Translations under genes and position numbers: made by a program
Part shown: positions 51,462 through 59,750 of the stretch, in pieces
How the letters are laid out: the number at the start of each line of letters is the position of its first letter
How positions within the stretch are numbered: the first letter of the stretch is position 1
The notes under the pieces: generated by a model
What the model was told of the DNA's origin: nothing
What the model saw: the letters and a program-made list of their open reading frames with translations, nothing else
The model's database searches: none
From: RYN-230 sp963793825
GTDB lineage: Bacteria > Actinomycetota > Actinomycetes > Streptosporangiales > Streptosporangiaceae
Direction of reading: 5' to 3'
Length of the DNA stretch: 64,000 nucleotides
Assembly (NCBI GenBank): GCA_963793825.1
Contig: CAWCBE010000001.1
Location: 175,288-239,287 of the forward strand

Positions 51462-52358
51462 TCATGCGGCGGTCCTCGTTGCCGCCCGGACCCAGCCCTC
51501 GATCCGCCGGTAGAGGTCAGCACTCTGCAGCACGTCGATGCGCAGGCATCCGTGGTACTCACTGTCCACGTTCTTGCGGACGGTCTGCGGGTTGTGATGC
51601 TTGAGTACGGCCCGGTAGAAGGTTCCCGGATCCGTGTTCGTGATCCTGGCCCAGAAATCCTCCGCGGCGGCCACGTCAGCGGTCTCGTGGATGTAGACGC
51701 GGAAGCGCATCTGGGTCGGCTGGACTTCGGCGGCCGCCAGGAAGCGCAGAAAGAGCTTGATCAGCCTCGGATCACTGTTGGAGAAGATGACTCGTTCCCT
51801 GAGCTGGTGGGGCTTGCTCTTGGTGCCCTCGCACCAGTAAGCGATCGCTCCGGCGATGAGGATCTCCCGCGTGGAAAGCGCCCCGATCTGGCCAGCCGCC
51901 GCGGCCCGGACCTTCTCCCGCCGCGCCTCGCGGGCGGGCCGTTCCGCCTCCCAGTACAACCGGGACCCTTCAGCGCACCGCTTGCGGCACTCCTGGTAGC
52001 TGAGCCGCTCGGGGCGCGGCAGATCCCGGACCCACAGGGAGACGGAGCTCTTGGACACGCCTAACGCCCCGGCGATCTCCTCGTAGTCGAGGCCCTGCTC
52101 GCGCAGTTCTCGGGCCCTGGCGCGCGAGTCGTCCTTGGCCCGGGGCCGGCGGGTCCAGTCAGGCGGCGGCTCGCCGCGCAGCGCGCGGTCTAGCGTCGAG
52201 TTGCTGCCGATGCCGAGGAGGTCCTTGATCTCGCGCCGCGACCGGCCGGCCCGGCGCAGGGCGATCGCCTGCTGGCGCAGCCGGTCGAAGGACTCCCGGG
52301 GTCCGCCCGGGACCGTGGGTAAGACTGTGCCCCGAGCGGGGCGTCCGGCCGAATTCAT
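51462..52358 (-). CDS. HTH protein with homing-endonuclease-like C-terminal domain
   Basis: A 298-aa protein. The N-terminal third contains two resolvase-like HTH segments (LRRAGRSRREIKDLLGIG and LREQGLDYEEIAGALGVSKS). From about residue 165, LIAGAIAYWCEGTK, then VIFSNSDPRLIKLFLRFLAA and AAAEDFWARITN resemble the core of LAGLIDADG-type endonucleases, with an acidic residue at the end of the first motif. Similar proteins are found in other actinobacteria. It sits 77 bp from tRNA-Gln and ends toward it. Whether it cuts DNA, or is a domesticated regulator, cannot be told. Confidence 0.68.
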   Translation of the reverse strand: MNSAGRPARGTVLPTVPGGPRESFDRLRQQAIALRRAGRSRREIKDLLGIGSNSTLDRALRGEPPPDWTRRPRAKDDSRARARELREQGLDYEEIAGALGVSKSSVSLWVRDLPRPERLSYQECRKRCAEGSRLYWEAERPAREARREKVRAAAAGQIGALSTREILIAGAIAYWCEGTKSKPHQLRERVIFSNSDPRLIKLFLRFLAAAEVQPTQMRFRVYIHETADVAAAEDFWARITNTDPGTFYRAVLKHHNPQTVRKNVDSEYHGCLRIDVLQSADLYRRIEGWVRAATRTAA

Positions 52359-52663
52359 ATTCGAATGCTATGAGGGGGCACCGACAAAGCGGACGGCACC
52401 CGCCATCGCCGGCGACCTGGCGGCGGTCCGAGACGCGCCCGCGCGCCCGGGTCTGGCGGTGGGTGTGAACCTGGCTACACTCCGCTGATCAGGCGCTTTA
52501 CGGGCCCAACCGGCGGCCCGCCGGCTGGCGGGACGGTATCCTGCGAGAGTCGGGCGCGTGAACTGACGGTCTGGGCGAGGCTCAGCAGATCAGCGCGTGT
52601 GCTGGCGGCGCGGCCGGGGAGGGCGATCCCGGCATCCGGGGAGCAACCGAGGAGCATCACAAC
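52359..52663. other. Intergenic region upstream of glmU
   Basis: About 305 bp between two divergent genes, without a convincing gene. TGGCTACACT near 52471-52480 is a possible extended -10 for glmU; the ribosome site GAGGAG lies 10 bp before the glmU GTG. An AT-rich patch next to the divergent start (52358-52375) is the probable promoter area for the HTH protein. Confidence 0.45.
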
Positions 52664-53761
52664 GTGAGTGTGAGCCGTCCGGCTGCGGTCATAGTCCTCG
52701 CTGCGGGCGAGGGCACGCGGATGAAGTCCGACACCCCCAAGGTGCTGCACCAGATCTGCGGCGGCACCCTGCTCGGGCATGTGCTGGCCGCGGCGCGCGA
52801 GCCGGACCCGGTCCGGCTCATCGTGGTGGTGGGGCACCGCCGCCAGGAGGTCACCGCGTACCTGGCCCAGCACGACCCTGACGTGCAGACGGTGGTACAG
52901 CACCGCCAGGGCGGCACCGGCCACGCGGTACGCATGGTGATCGAGGAAGTCGGCCTGGACCACGGCACGATCCTGGTCACCTGCGCGGACACCCCGCTGC
53001 TGCGCGGCGCGACGCTGTCCGCGCTGGTCGCCGAGCACCAGGCCCGGGAGGCGGCGGCCACCGTGCTCACCGCGCGGCTGGCCAACCCGCATGGCTACGG
53101 CCGGATCATCCGGGACGCCGGCGGCGGGTTCACGGAGATCGTCGAGGAGGCGGACGCCACCCCGGAGCAGCGCGCCGTCAACGAGATCAACTCCGGCGTC
53201 TACGCCTTCGAGGCCCACCTGCTCGGCGACGCGGTCAAGCGGGTGCCCACCGACAATGCGAAGGGCGAGGAGTACCTCACTGACGTGATCGCCATCCTCC
53301 GGGCCGAGGGGCACTTTGTCGCGTCGGTTACGCTTGGGGATCCTGATGAAGTCCTAGGGGTGAACGACCGTGCACAACTCGCGCGGGCGCGGCAGATATT
53401 GAACGCAAGGCTGCTCGGCACGTGGATGCGTGCTGGCGTGACGATCGTCGATCCGGCGACCACCTGGATCGACACTGGTGTGGTTCTCGACCGCGATGTC
53501 GAGATCGGCCCCGGCAGCCAGCTCGAGGGCAGCACCACGATTGCGGTGGGAGCGCGGGTCGGACCCGGCTGCCTGCTCCGCGATACGACGGTCGGTGAGG
53601 GCGCAACCATTACCCAGGCGGTATGCCGGCAGGCCGAGATCGGCCCCGGCGCCGTGGTGGGGCCGTTCGCTTACCTCTCCCCGGGCACCAGGGTCGGCCC
53701 CGTAGACCCGGTGGCCAACCGACCGGGCGCCGCAACGAGTGAGGGAGCTCAGGACGCGTGA
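52664..53761 (+). CDS. glmU: UDP-GlcNAc pyrophosphorylase; GlmU lacking the acetyltransferase domain
   Basis: A 365-aa protein, GTG start. The N-terminal uridyltransferase half is intact: LAAGEGTRMKSDTPKVLH, QGGTGHAV, CADTPLLRG, NEINSGVYAF and GVNDRAQLARA. The left-handed beta-helix begins normally (TWMRAGVTIVDPATTW) but stops after VGPFAYLSPGTRVG, followed by 20 unrelated residues. Full-length GlmU is about 460-490 aa, and the missing part holds the acetyl-CoA site and catalytic His, Asn and Lys. No remaining fragment is seen in other frames. The protein can make UDP-GlcNAc from GlcNAc-1-P, but not acetylate GlcN-1-P. The stop overlaps the prs start as GTGA. Confidence 0.9.
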   Translation: MSVSRPAAVIVLAAGEGTRMKSDTPKVLHQICGGTLLGHVLAAAREPDPVRLIVVVGHRRQEVTAYLAQHDPDVQTVVQHRQGGTGHAVRMVIEEVGLDHGTILVTCADTPLLRGATLSALVAEHQAREAAATVLTARLANPHGYGRIIRDAGGGFTEIVEEADATPEQRAVNEINSGVYAFEAHLLGDAVKRVPTDNAKGEEYLTDVIAILRAEGHFVASVTLGDPDEVLGVNDRAQLARARQILNARLLGTWMRAGVTIVDPATTWIDTGVVLDRDVEIGPGSQLEGSTTIAVGARVGPGCLLRDTTVGEGATITQAVCRQAEIGPGAVVGPFAYLSPGTRVGPVDPVANRPGAATSEGAQDA

Positions 53762-54735
53762 CCGGCATCACCGCGACCGGCGAGAAGAAGCTCATGCTCT
53801 TCTCTGGCCGGGCCCACCCCGAACTGACCAGTGAGATCGCGGGCTGCCTCGGCATCGAGCCCACCCCGTCCCGCCTCTTCGACTTCGCCAACGGCGAGAT
53901 CTTCGTCCGCTTCCTGGAGTCTGTCCGGGGCAGCGACGCGTTCGTGGTGCAGAGCCACACCGCGCCCATCAACCAGTGGATCATGGAACAGCTGATCATG
54001 GTGGACGCGCTGAAGCGGGCGTCCGCCAAGCGGATCACCGTGGTCGCCCCGTTCTTCGGTTACGCCCGGCAGGACAAGAAGAGCCGTGGCCGGGAGCCGA
54101 TCTCGGCCCGGCTGATGGCGGACCTGTTCCTCACCGCGGGCGCCGACCGGATCATGGCCGTGGACCTGCACACCGCGCAGATCCAGGGGTTCTTCGACGG
54201 GCCGGTGGACCACCTGTTCGCGCTGCCCACGCTGGCCTCCTACATCGAGCGCAACCTGGATGTTTCCCAGGTCACCGTGGTCGCGCCGGACGCCGGCCGG
54301 GTCCGGGTCTGTGAGCGGTGGACCGACCGGCTGGGCTGCCCGCTGGCCATCATCCACAAGCGGCGCGATCCCGACGTCGCCAACAAGGTGGCCGTGTTCG
54401 AGGTGGTCGGGCAGGTGGAGGGGCGGACCTGCATCGTGGTGGACGACATGATCGACACCGGCGCCACCATCATCAAGGCTGCCGACGCGCTGTTCGAGCA
54501 GGGGGCCGCGAAGGTGATCGTGACCGCCACCCACGGGGTGCTGTCCGGCGGCGCGGTGGACGGCCTCAAGAATTCCCGGGTTAGTGAGGTAATTGTCACT
54601 AACACGCTGCCGATCCCGGCCGACAGCCGGTTCGACAAGCTCACCGTGCTGTCCATCGCCCCGCTGATCGCCCGGGCGATCACCGAGGTGTTCAGCGATG
54701 GCTCGGTGACCAGTCTGTTCGACGGCCAGAGCTGA
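53758..54735 (+). CDS. prs: Ribose-phosphate pyrophosphokinase
   Basis: A 325-aa PRPP synthetase (ribose-5-phosphate + ATP to PRPP), supplying nucleotide, His and Trp synthesis. Motifs: RFANGE-type DFANGEIFVRF, YARQDKKSRGREPISARL (flexible loop), MAVDLHTAQIQGFF and the PRPP-binding loop VVDDMIDTGATI. Translationally coupled to glmU by a 4-bp GTGA overlap, the usual actinobacterial order. Confidence 0.97.
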   Translation: MTGITATGEKKLMLFSGRAHPELTSEIAGCLGIEPTPSRLFDFANGEIFVRFLESVRGSDAFVVQSHTAPINQWIMEQLIMVDALKRASAKRITVVAPFFGYARQDKKSRGREPISARLMADLFLTAGADRIMAVDLHTAQIQGFFDGPVDHLFALPTLASYIERNLDVSQVTVVAPDAGRVRVCERWTDRLGCPLAIIHKRRDPDVANKVAVFEVVGQVEGRTCIVVDDMIDTGATIIKAADALFEQGAAKVIVTATHGVLSGGAVDGLKNSRVSEVIVTNTLPIPADSRFDKLTVLSIAPLIARAITEVFSDGSVTSLFDGQS

Positions 54736-55267
54736 CCAGGGCCGGCTGGCCGCCGCCGCGGGCCGCAGGCCGGCCAGGCCTTCCCCCGGGCCCGGTATTA
54801 CCGGCCTGCGGCGTCTGGCGATTGAAGGTGACCGCTGTCTTCGCCCCCGCAAGCGACGAAGACGGCGGCCACCGTCCAGCCGCGCCGCATGGCGGCGCGG
54901 GCCTGTTCCCCCCGCTCAATCAGGTCGGCGTCCCTGGTCAGGGCCAGGGCACGCGATCCCGGCCCTGACCAGGTGATGGTGCGGACTGCGCCCCCGCTTG
55001 GCCGTCCGCAGTGATTCCGGCCTGTCCCCGCCCTGGCTTCCCCTGCCGCTGGTTCGGTTCTCAATCACCGGCGCCTGATAAGACAATGGCAGGTGGCTCT
55101 TGCGTCACGATTGATCCGTGATTGAGCCACTGGTGCCCGGGCCGCCTGCTGTCACCCTTGGTGGGCTCCACGGGACGCATTGACTAGTGCATGATTGAGA
55201 GTGGTGGGCGCTGCCTTCCGCTCAAGTGCCTGCGGGCAGGCCGGCGCAGTTGATCGGGGCGCGATCG
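54736..55267. other. Intergenic region between prs and the SARP gene
   Basis: About 530 bp. A hairpin with 7-bp arms GTCTTCG/CGAAGAC lies at 54837-54863. GATTGAT and GATTGAG occur as direct repeats spaced 11 bp (55109-55126), and another ATTGA pair follows at 55179-55198; 11-bp spaced heptamers are typical of SARP sites. An 88-codon minus-strand frame (54798-55064) is not convincing as a gene. Confidence 0.5.
55109..55126 (+). promoter_or_regulatory. Candidate SARP heptamer direct repeat
   Basis: GATTGAT-N4-GATTGAG: two heptamers in direct orientation with an 11-bp period, about 140 bp before the SARP start. No good -10 element is visible at the expected distance, so the call is tentative. 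Confidence 0.4.
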
Positions 55268-58258
55268 ATGCTGTTTCGGATGCTTGGGCCGCTTGAGGTC
55301 CAGGTGGACGGGGTGTGGCGCGGCATCGGCGCAGCGAAGTGGCGCACGGTGCTGGCGGTGTTGCTGGTGAACCGCGGCCAGCTGGTCTCCACCCCTCAGC
55401 TGATCGAAGAGGTGTGGCCGTCCCACCCGCCCGCCACCGCGACCAACCTGGTCAGTGTCTACGTGCACCGGCTGCGTAAGCAGCTCGGCGGCGACGGCCA
55501 GCAGTTGCTGGTCACCCGCTCGCCTGGCTACCAGCTGCTCGCCGCGCCCGACGACATCGATGCGCAGCGGTTCGCCACCCTGGTGGCCGAGGGCCGGGCC
55601 GCGCTGGCCGGCCAGGACGCCCCGCTGGCCGCGGAGCTGCTCGGCGAGGCCGCGGGGCTGTGGCAGGGCACCAGGGCGCTGGCCGACGTGCCGGCTTCAC
55701 CGCTGGTCAGCGCCGAGGCGAGCCGCCTGGAGGAGTGCCGGGTGGAAGCGCTCGATCTGCGCATCCGGGCCGACCTCGGCTGCGGCCGGCATGCCCAGGT
55801 GGTGTCCGAGCTGCGCAGGCTGCTCACCGATTACCCGCTCCGGGAGGAGCTGTGGGGCCTGCTCATGCAGGCCCTCTACACCTCGGGGCGGCAGGCGGAG
55901 GCCCTGGAGGCCTATGCGCAGGCCCGTGAGCTGATCGCGGATGAGCTGGGCGTCGATCCCGGCGCCGAGCTGCGCCAGCTGCATGAGCGTATCCTGCGGG
56001 CCGATGCGGGTGCCGGCCCCCCGCCCTTCCCAACGGATGGTGCGGCGGGCTCCCGCAACCACGGCGCGCCGACTGCCGGGCCGGGCACGCCGGCCGCGGC
56101 CGGCCCCGACCGGCGGTCCGGCGGGGACCGGCGGACCCCGGAGGACGGCCGCGCGGTGCCGGCGCCCTCGGCCCGTCACGCGGACGCCGGCCCGGCCCGC
56201 CCCGGCACCGGGGCGCTCCCGCCGCTCGCCCAGCTCCCGGCGGATATCCCCGACTTCACCGGCCGGGCCGGCCACCTGCATACCCTGCGTGACCTGCTGT
56301 CCAGCCCGGGGCGGCCGGACAGCCCGGGTGCGGTGGTGGTGGCGGCCGTGATCGGGGCGGGCGGGCTGGGCAAGACCACGCTGGCGGTGCACGCGGCGCA
56401 CCTGCTGCGCCCGCACTACCCAGATGGCCAGCTGTACGCCAACCTGCAGGGCGCGTCCGCGCACCCGGCTACGCCGAGTGACGTGCTCGCCCGGTTCCTG
56501 CGCGATCTCGGCATGGACCCCGGCCGTATCCCGGCCGATCCGGAGGAGCGGGCCACGGCGTACCGGAGCCGGCTCACGGACCGGAAGCTGCTCATCGTCC
56601 TGGACGACGCCCGGGATGCCGCGCATATCCGGCCGCTGCTCCCCGGATCCGCGTCGTGCGCGGTCCTGGTGACCACCCGGAACCGGATGCCGGACCTGGC
56701 CGGCAGCCGGTTCGTCGACCTGGACGTGCTGGAGGGCGCGGAAGCCCGGGACATGTTCGCCGGCATCATCGGCGGCCGCCGCGCCGCGGCTGAGCCCGGG
56801 GCCACGGAGGAAGTCCTGGGCGCGTGCGCCGGCCTCCCGCTCGCCATCCGGATCGCCGGGGCCCGGCTGGCCGCCCGGGGCAACTGGACGGTCAGTAACC
56901 TGGCCCGGCGGCTCTCTGATCAGCGCCGGCGGCTGGATGAGCTGAAGACCGGCGACCTGGCCGTGCGGGCTTGCTTCGAAGTGAGCTTCACCAGCCTCCC
57001 GGGGCGGCCCCGGCCCGATGGGGTGGATCCGGCGCATGCATTCCGGCTGCTCGGGCTGTGGCAGGGGCCGTCCATCGGGCTGCCCGCGGCGGCTGCCCTC
57101 ATCGGGCAGCCACCGGACGATGTGGCGGATGCGCTCGAGGTGCTGGTCGATGCCCAGCTGCTGCAGTCTCCGGCCCCGGACCGGTACCGGTTCCATGACC
57201 TGCTCAAGGCCTACGCGGCCGAGCGTGCACTGGCTGAGGAGCCCGGGCCGGGCCGCGAGGCGGCCGTGCGCCGGGTACTGACCTGGTACCTGCATACGGT
57301 GGTGGCCATGGCCACGCTGGTTTCGCCGCACCGGGATCAGGTTCACCTCGGGCCGCCCGGGCCGGACTGGCAGCCGCTGAGCTTCGCCACCGTGGAGGAG
57401 GCGCTGAACTGGTGCGACGGCGAACGGGGAAATCTCGTCGCCGCGCCGCAGCAGGCCGCCGACTGGGCGATGGACGAGCTCGCGTGGCAGCTGCCGGTCG
57501 CCTCGCTCAGCTTCTTCAACCGGCGGAGCTACCGGGCCGAGTGGGTCAGGACGCACGGCGTTGCCCTGGCCAGTGCCCGGCGGGCCGGCGACCGGCCCGG
57601 TGAAGCGTGGGTGCTGAACAATCTGGGCATGGTGCACGGGCAGCTCCGGATGCCCGACGCCATCGGCTATTTCGAGCAGGCCCTCGCTATCCGCCGCGAG
57701 GGCGGCGACCGGCTCGGGGAGGCGCAGGCGGCGAACAACCTTGCCAACACCTACCTGCTGCTCGGCCGGTTCGGGGCGCTGGACCCGCTGCAGGACGCAC
57801 TGGACATCCAGCGGCGGACCGGGACCCGCTACGGCGAGGCCATTGCCCTGACCAACCTGGGTGAGGCCTACCTGCACCTGGGCCGGACCGACGAGGCGGT
57901 CGGCTCGCTGCAGCAGGCGCGGGAAATCTTCTCCGCGGTCGGTGATGCCCGTGGCGAAGGTTACGCCATGCATCATCTCGGCCAGGCCCTGCTCGACCGC
58001 GGCGAGATCCGCGATGCCCTCGGCCAGCTCGGCCAGGCGCTCACGATCCGCCAGGCCAGCGGGGAACGGCTGGCCGAGGCGCAAACGCTGCGGCTGCTGG
58101 GGACCGCCCAGCTCGCGGCCGGCCGGGCCGACGAGTGCAGGCGGTCCTGGACACGGGCCATCTCCTTGTTCGAGGCCCTGGAGGATCAGCCGCAGGCCGA
58201 CGAGGTACGGTCCGGGCTGGCCGGGATCGAAGCCGGCGGCCCGGTTCGCAGCGGTTAG
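55268..58258 (+). CDS. SARP/AfsR-type regulator (BTAD, NB-ARC, TPR)
   Basis: A 996-aa multidomain regulator; ATG at 55268 (MLFRMLGPLEVQVDG) fits the family start better than 55226. Order: OmpR-type winged helix (1-95, ending VTRSPGYQL), bacterial transcriptional activation domain (about 100-245), a disordered Pro/Gly/Ala linker, NB-ARC ATPase with Walker A IGAGGLGKTTLAVHAA near residue 360 and GLPLAIRIAGARLAARG, then TPR repeats (AWVLNNLGMVHGQL, EAQAANNLANTYLLLGRF, GEAIALTNLGEAYLHLGR). AfsR-like proteins activate secondary metabolism or differentiation. No biosynthetic cluster is in view. It lies between prs and rplY, which are usually adjacent. Confidence 0.93.
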   Translation: MLFRMLGPLEVQVDGVWRGIGAAKWRTVLAVLLVNRGQLVSTPQLIEEVWPSHPPATATNLVSVYVHRLRKQLGGDGQQLLVTRSPGYQLLAAPDDIDAQRFATLVAEGRAALAGQDAPLAAELLGEAAGLWQGTRALADVPASPLVSAEASRLEECRVEALDLRIRADLGCGRHAQVVSELRRLLTDYPLREELWGLLMQALYTSGRQAEALEAYAQARELIADELGVDPGAELRQLHERILRADAGAGPPPFPTDGAAGSRNHGAPTAGPGTPAAAGPDRRSGGDRRTPEDGRAVPAPSARHADAGPARPGTGALPPLAQLPADIPDFTGRAGHLHTLRDLLSSPGRPDSPGAVVVAAVIGAGGLGKTTLAVHAAHLLRPHYPDGQLYANLQGASAHPATPSDVLARFLRDLGMDPGRIPADPEERATAYRSRLTDRKLLIVLDDARDAAHIRPLLPGSASCAVLVTTRNRMPDLAGSRFVDLDVLEGAEARDMFAGIIGGRRAAAEPGATEEVLGACAGLPLAIRIAGARLAARGNWTVSNLARRLSDQRRRLDELKTGDLAVRACFEVSFTSLPGRPRPDGVDPAHAFRLLGLWQGPSIGLPAAAALIGQPPDDVADALEVLVDAQLLQSPAPDRYRFHDLLKAYAAERALAEEPGPGREAAVRRVLTWYLHTVVAMATLVSPHRDQVHLGPPGPDWQPLSFATVEEALNWCDGERGNLVAAPQQAADWAMDELAWQLPVASLSFFNRRSYRAEWVRTHGVALASARRAGDRPGEAWVLNNLGMVHGQLRMPDAIGYFEQALAIRREGGDRLGEAQAANNLANTYLLLGRFGALDPLQDALDIQRRTGTRYGEAIALTNLGEAYLHLGRTDEAVGSLQQAREIFSAVGDARGEGYAMHHLGQALLDRGEIRDALGQLGQALTIRQASGERLAEAQTLRLLGTAQLAAGRADECRRSWTRAISLFEALEDQPQADEVRSGLAGIEAGGPVRSG

Positions 58259-58423
58259 CTGCCCGGTCCGCGGACGGCTGGGGCGGCTGCCCGCGGGGGA
58301 ACAGAGGTGTAGCCGTTTCATCAGCTCCGGGCGGCTTCGCCGGATACGGGCGCGTCGCTACGATGCTCCCGCATACGTCACTCATCCCGGTTCCCGGGGG
58401 TCTAGGCAGAGGAGAGTGCAGCC

Positions 58424-58696
58424 ATGGGGAATGAGGCCGAAGACACGCCACGGATGGATCACGAGTCCCAGCCGGCCATGGACCATGAGTCCCAGCCCGC
58501 GATGGACCATGAGGCTGAGCCGGCGATGGACCATGAGTCGGATCCGGCCATGGACCATGAGGCTGAGCCGGCGATGGACCATGAGGCTGAGCCGGCGATG
58601 GACCATGAGGCTGAGCCGGCCATGGACCATGAGGCTGAGCCGGCCATGGACCATGAGTCGGATCCGGCCATGGACCATGAGTCGGATCCGGCCTGA
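58424..58696 (+). CDS. Octapeptide-repeat protein (ten MDHE units)
   Basis: A 90-aa peptide: MGNEAEDTPR followed by ten perfect-length repeats of MDHE-[AS]-[EDQ]-PA. A ribosome site (AGAGGAG) lies a few bases before the ATG, which supports real translation. The repeats are all Met/Asp/His/Glu/Pro/Ala, strongly acidic, with regularly spaced Met and His. Met-Asp-His units also occur in copper-resistance proteins such as PcoA, so metal binding is one idea. No signal peptide or membrane segment is seen. It follows the SARP gene by 165 bp. Function unknown. Confidence 0.68.
   Translation: MGNEAEDTPRMDHESQPAMDHESQPAMDHEAEPAMDHESDPAMDHEAEPAMDHEAEPAMDHEAEPAMDHEAEPAMDHESDPAMDHESDPA
58454..58693 (+). 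repeat. Ten tandem 24-bp repeats
   Basis: 240 bp of a 24-bp unit, ATGGACCATGAG plus a variable hexamer plus CCGGCC/CCGGCG. Differences between copies are mainly at the variable hexamer, which gives Ala-Glu, Ser-Asp or Ser-Gln. The unit is a multiple of three, so copy-number change would keep the frame. Confidence 0.95.
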
Positions 58697-59009
58697 CCCA
58701 GCCGCCAGTCCCGCCCGCTGAGCGCCACACCTGGCTGACCGCCAGGCTCGGCGCGGGGGCACGCAGCCCGCGGGACGGCCAGCAGTACGGGCTCCGCCGG
58801 CACCTCGCCCGCCGCGAGGAGCCGCCGGGGCCCGCTGCGTTTCCGCGGCAGCGGTCCACCCGGCCGGAGCCACCCCTCATTCTGGGCTAGACTCCCACAT
58901 GCGCGTCTGTACACAGGCGTGCCTGTCGGTCGCCCGCGCCCGTCCCGGTTTGGCCCGGGTCCCGGAGCGCCGCGGCACCGGTCCCGTTCTTCCCGAAGGA
59001 GCAAGTACC
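58697..59009. other. Intergenic region upstream of rplY
   Basis: About 313 bp. One plus-strand frame stays open for about 60 codons up to the TAG near 58890 but lacks a start codon and ribosome site. TAGACT near 58886 could be a -10 for rplY. A small inverted repeat (CGTCTGTACACAGGCG) follows. No other feature recognised. Confidence 0.45.
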
Positions 59010-59672
59010 GTGCCCGAGGTCCGCATCGCGGCTGAGCCGCGCACCGAGTTCGGCAAGGGCCCGGCCCGCCGCGAGCGCCGGGCCGGCCGGGTGCCCGCCG
59101 TCGTCTACGGCCATGGCACGGACACCCGGCACATCACCCTGCCCGGGCATGACGTGATGATGGCGCTGAAGACCGCCAACGTGCTGATCCGGCTGGACGG
59201 GCTGCCCGGCGGCAACCAGCTGGTGCTGCCGAAGGCGGTGCAGCGGGACCCGATCCGGGGCTTCGTCGAGCACGTGGACCTGGTGATGGTCCGCCGCGGC
59301 GAGAAGGTGACCGTGGACATCCCGGTCCAGGTGACCGGTGAGGTGTACCCCGGCGGGCTGCTGGACCAGCAGATGGTGCAGATCTCCATCGAGGCCGAGG
59401 CCACGCACATCCCCGCCGCCATCGAGGTCAACGTGGAGGACATGCAGGTCGGTACCGCGGTGCACGCGGGCGACCTGAAGCTGCCGTCCGGGTCGTCGCT
59501 GGCGGTGGACCCGGAGGCCCTGGTCCTGCACGTGATCGCGGCGCCCACCGCCGAGCAGATGGAGGCGGAGATCGGCGTGCCCGAGGCGGCCGCGGCACCG
59601 GCCGAGCCGGCCCCGGTTCCCGAGGGTGAGGGCGGCGAGGCTGCGGACGAGTCCGCAGGCGGCCGCGAGTAG
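59010..59672 (+). CDS. rplY: 50S ribosomal protein L25 (Ctc form)
   Basis: A 220-aa L25/TL5 protein that binds 5S rRNA. GTG at 59010 with GAAGGAG upstream is the start (VPEVRIAAEPRTEFGKGPAR). The RNA-binding N-terminal domain (about 1-95, RRAGRVPAVVYGHG) is followed by the Ctc beta domain (VTVDIPVQVTGEVYPGGLLD) and an acidic Ala/Glu/Pro tail. pth follows, as in other actinobacteria. Confidence 0.95.
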   Translation: MPEVRIAAEPRTEFGKGPARRERRAGRVPAVVYGHGTDTRHITLPGHDVMMALKTANVLIRLDGLPGGNQLVLPKAVQRDPIRGFVEHVDLVMVRRGEKVTVDIPVQVTGEVYPGGLLDQQMVQISIEAEATHIPAAIEVNVEDMQVGTAVHAGDLKLPSGSSLAVDPEALVLHVIAAPTAEQMEAEIGVPEAAAAPAEPAPVPEGEGGEAADESAGGRE

Positions 59673-59750
59673 CCGGCCCGGCCGCTCCCGGCAGGCACGA
59701 TGCGGTGGCCCGTGTTCCGCCGGGGGCGGTCAGCCGGGGGCGAGGACGCC

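Noticed and set aside
54798..55064. 88-codon minus-strand frame downstream of prs
   Set aside because: Starts at TTG without a ribosome site and shows no recognisable domain. Kept only as part of the intergenic description.
55697..58321. 874-codon minus-strand frame opposite the SARP gene
   Set aside because: Antisense of BTAD/NB-ARC/TPR motifs; composition is that of a reversed high-GC gene.
58454..58693. Tandem repeats considered as a CRISPR array
   Set aside because: 24-bp units are directly adjacent with no spacers and no cas genes nearby.
58382..58873. Minus-strand frames through the 24-bp repeat (repeating LMVHGR or SWSMAG units)
   Set aside because: Because the unit is a multiple of three, all six frames can stay open. 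Only the plus-strand frame at 58424 has a ribosome site and starts and stops cleanly around the array.
58717..58890. Open plus-strand frame of about 60 codons after the repeat gene
   Set aside because: No start codon with a ribosome site and no recognisable motif; length is within chance for this GC content.
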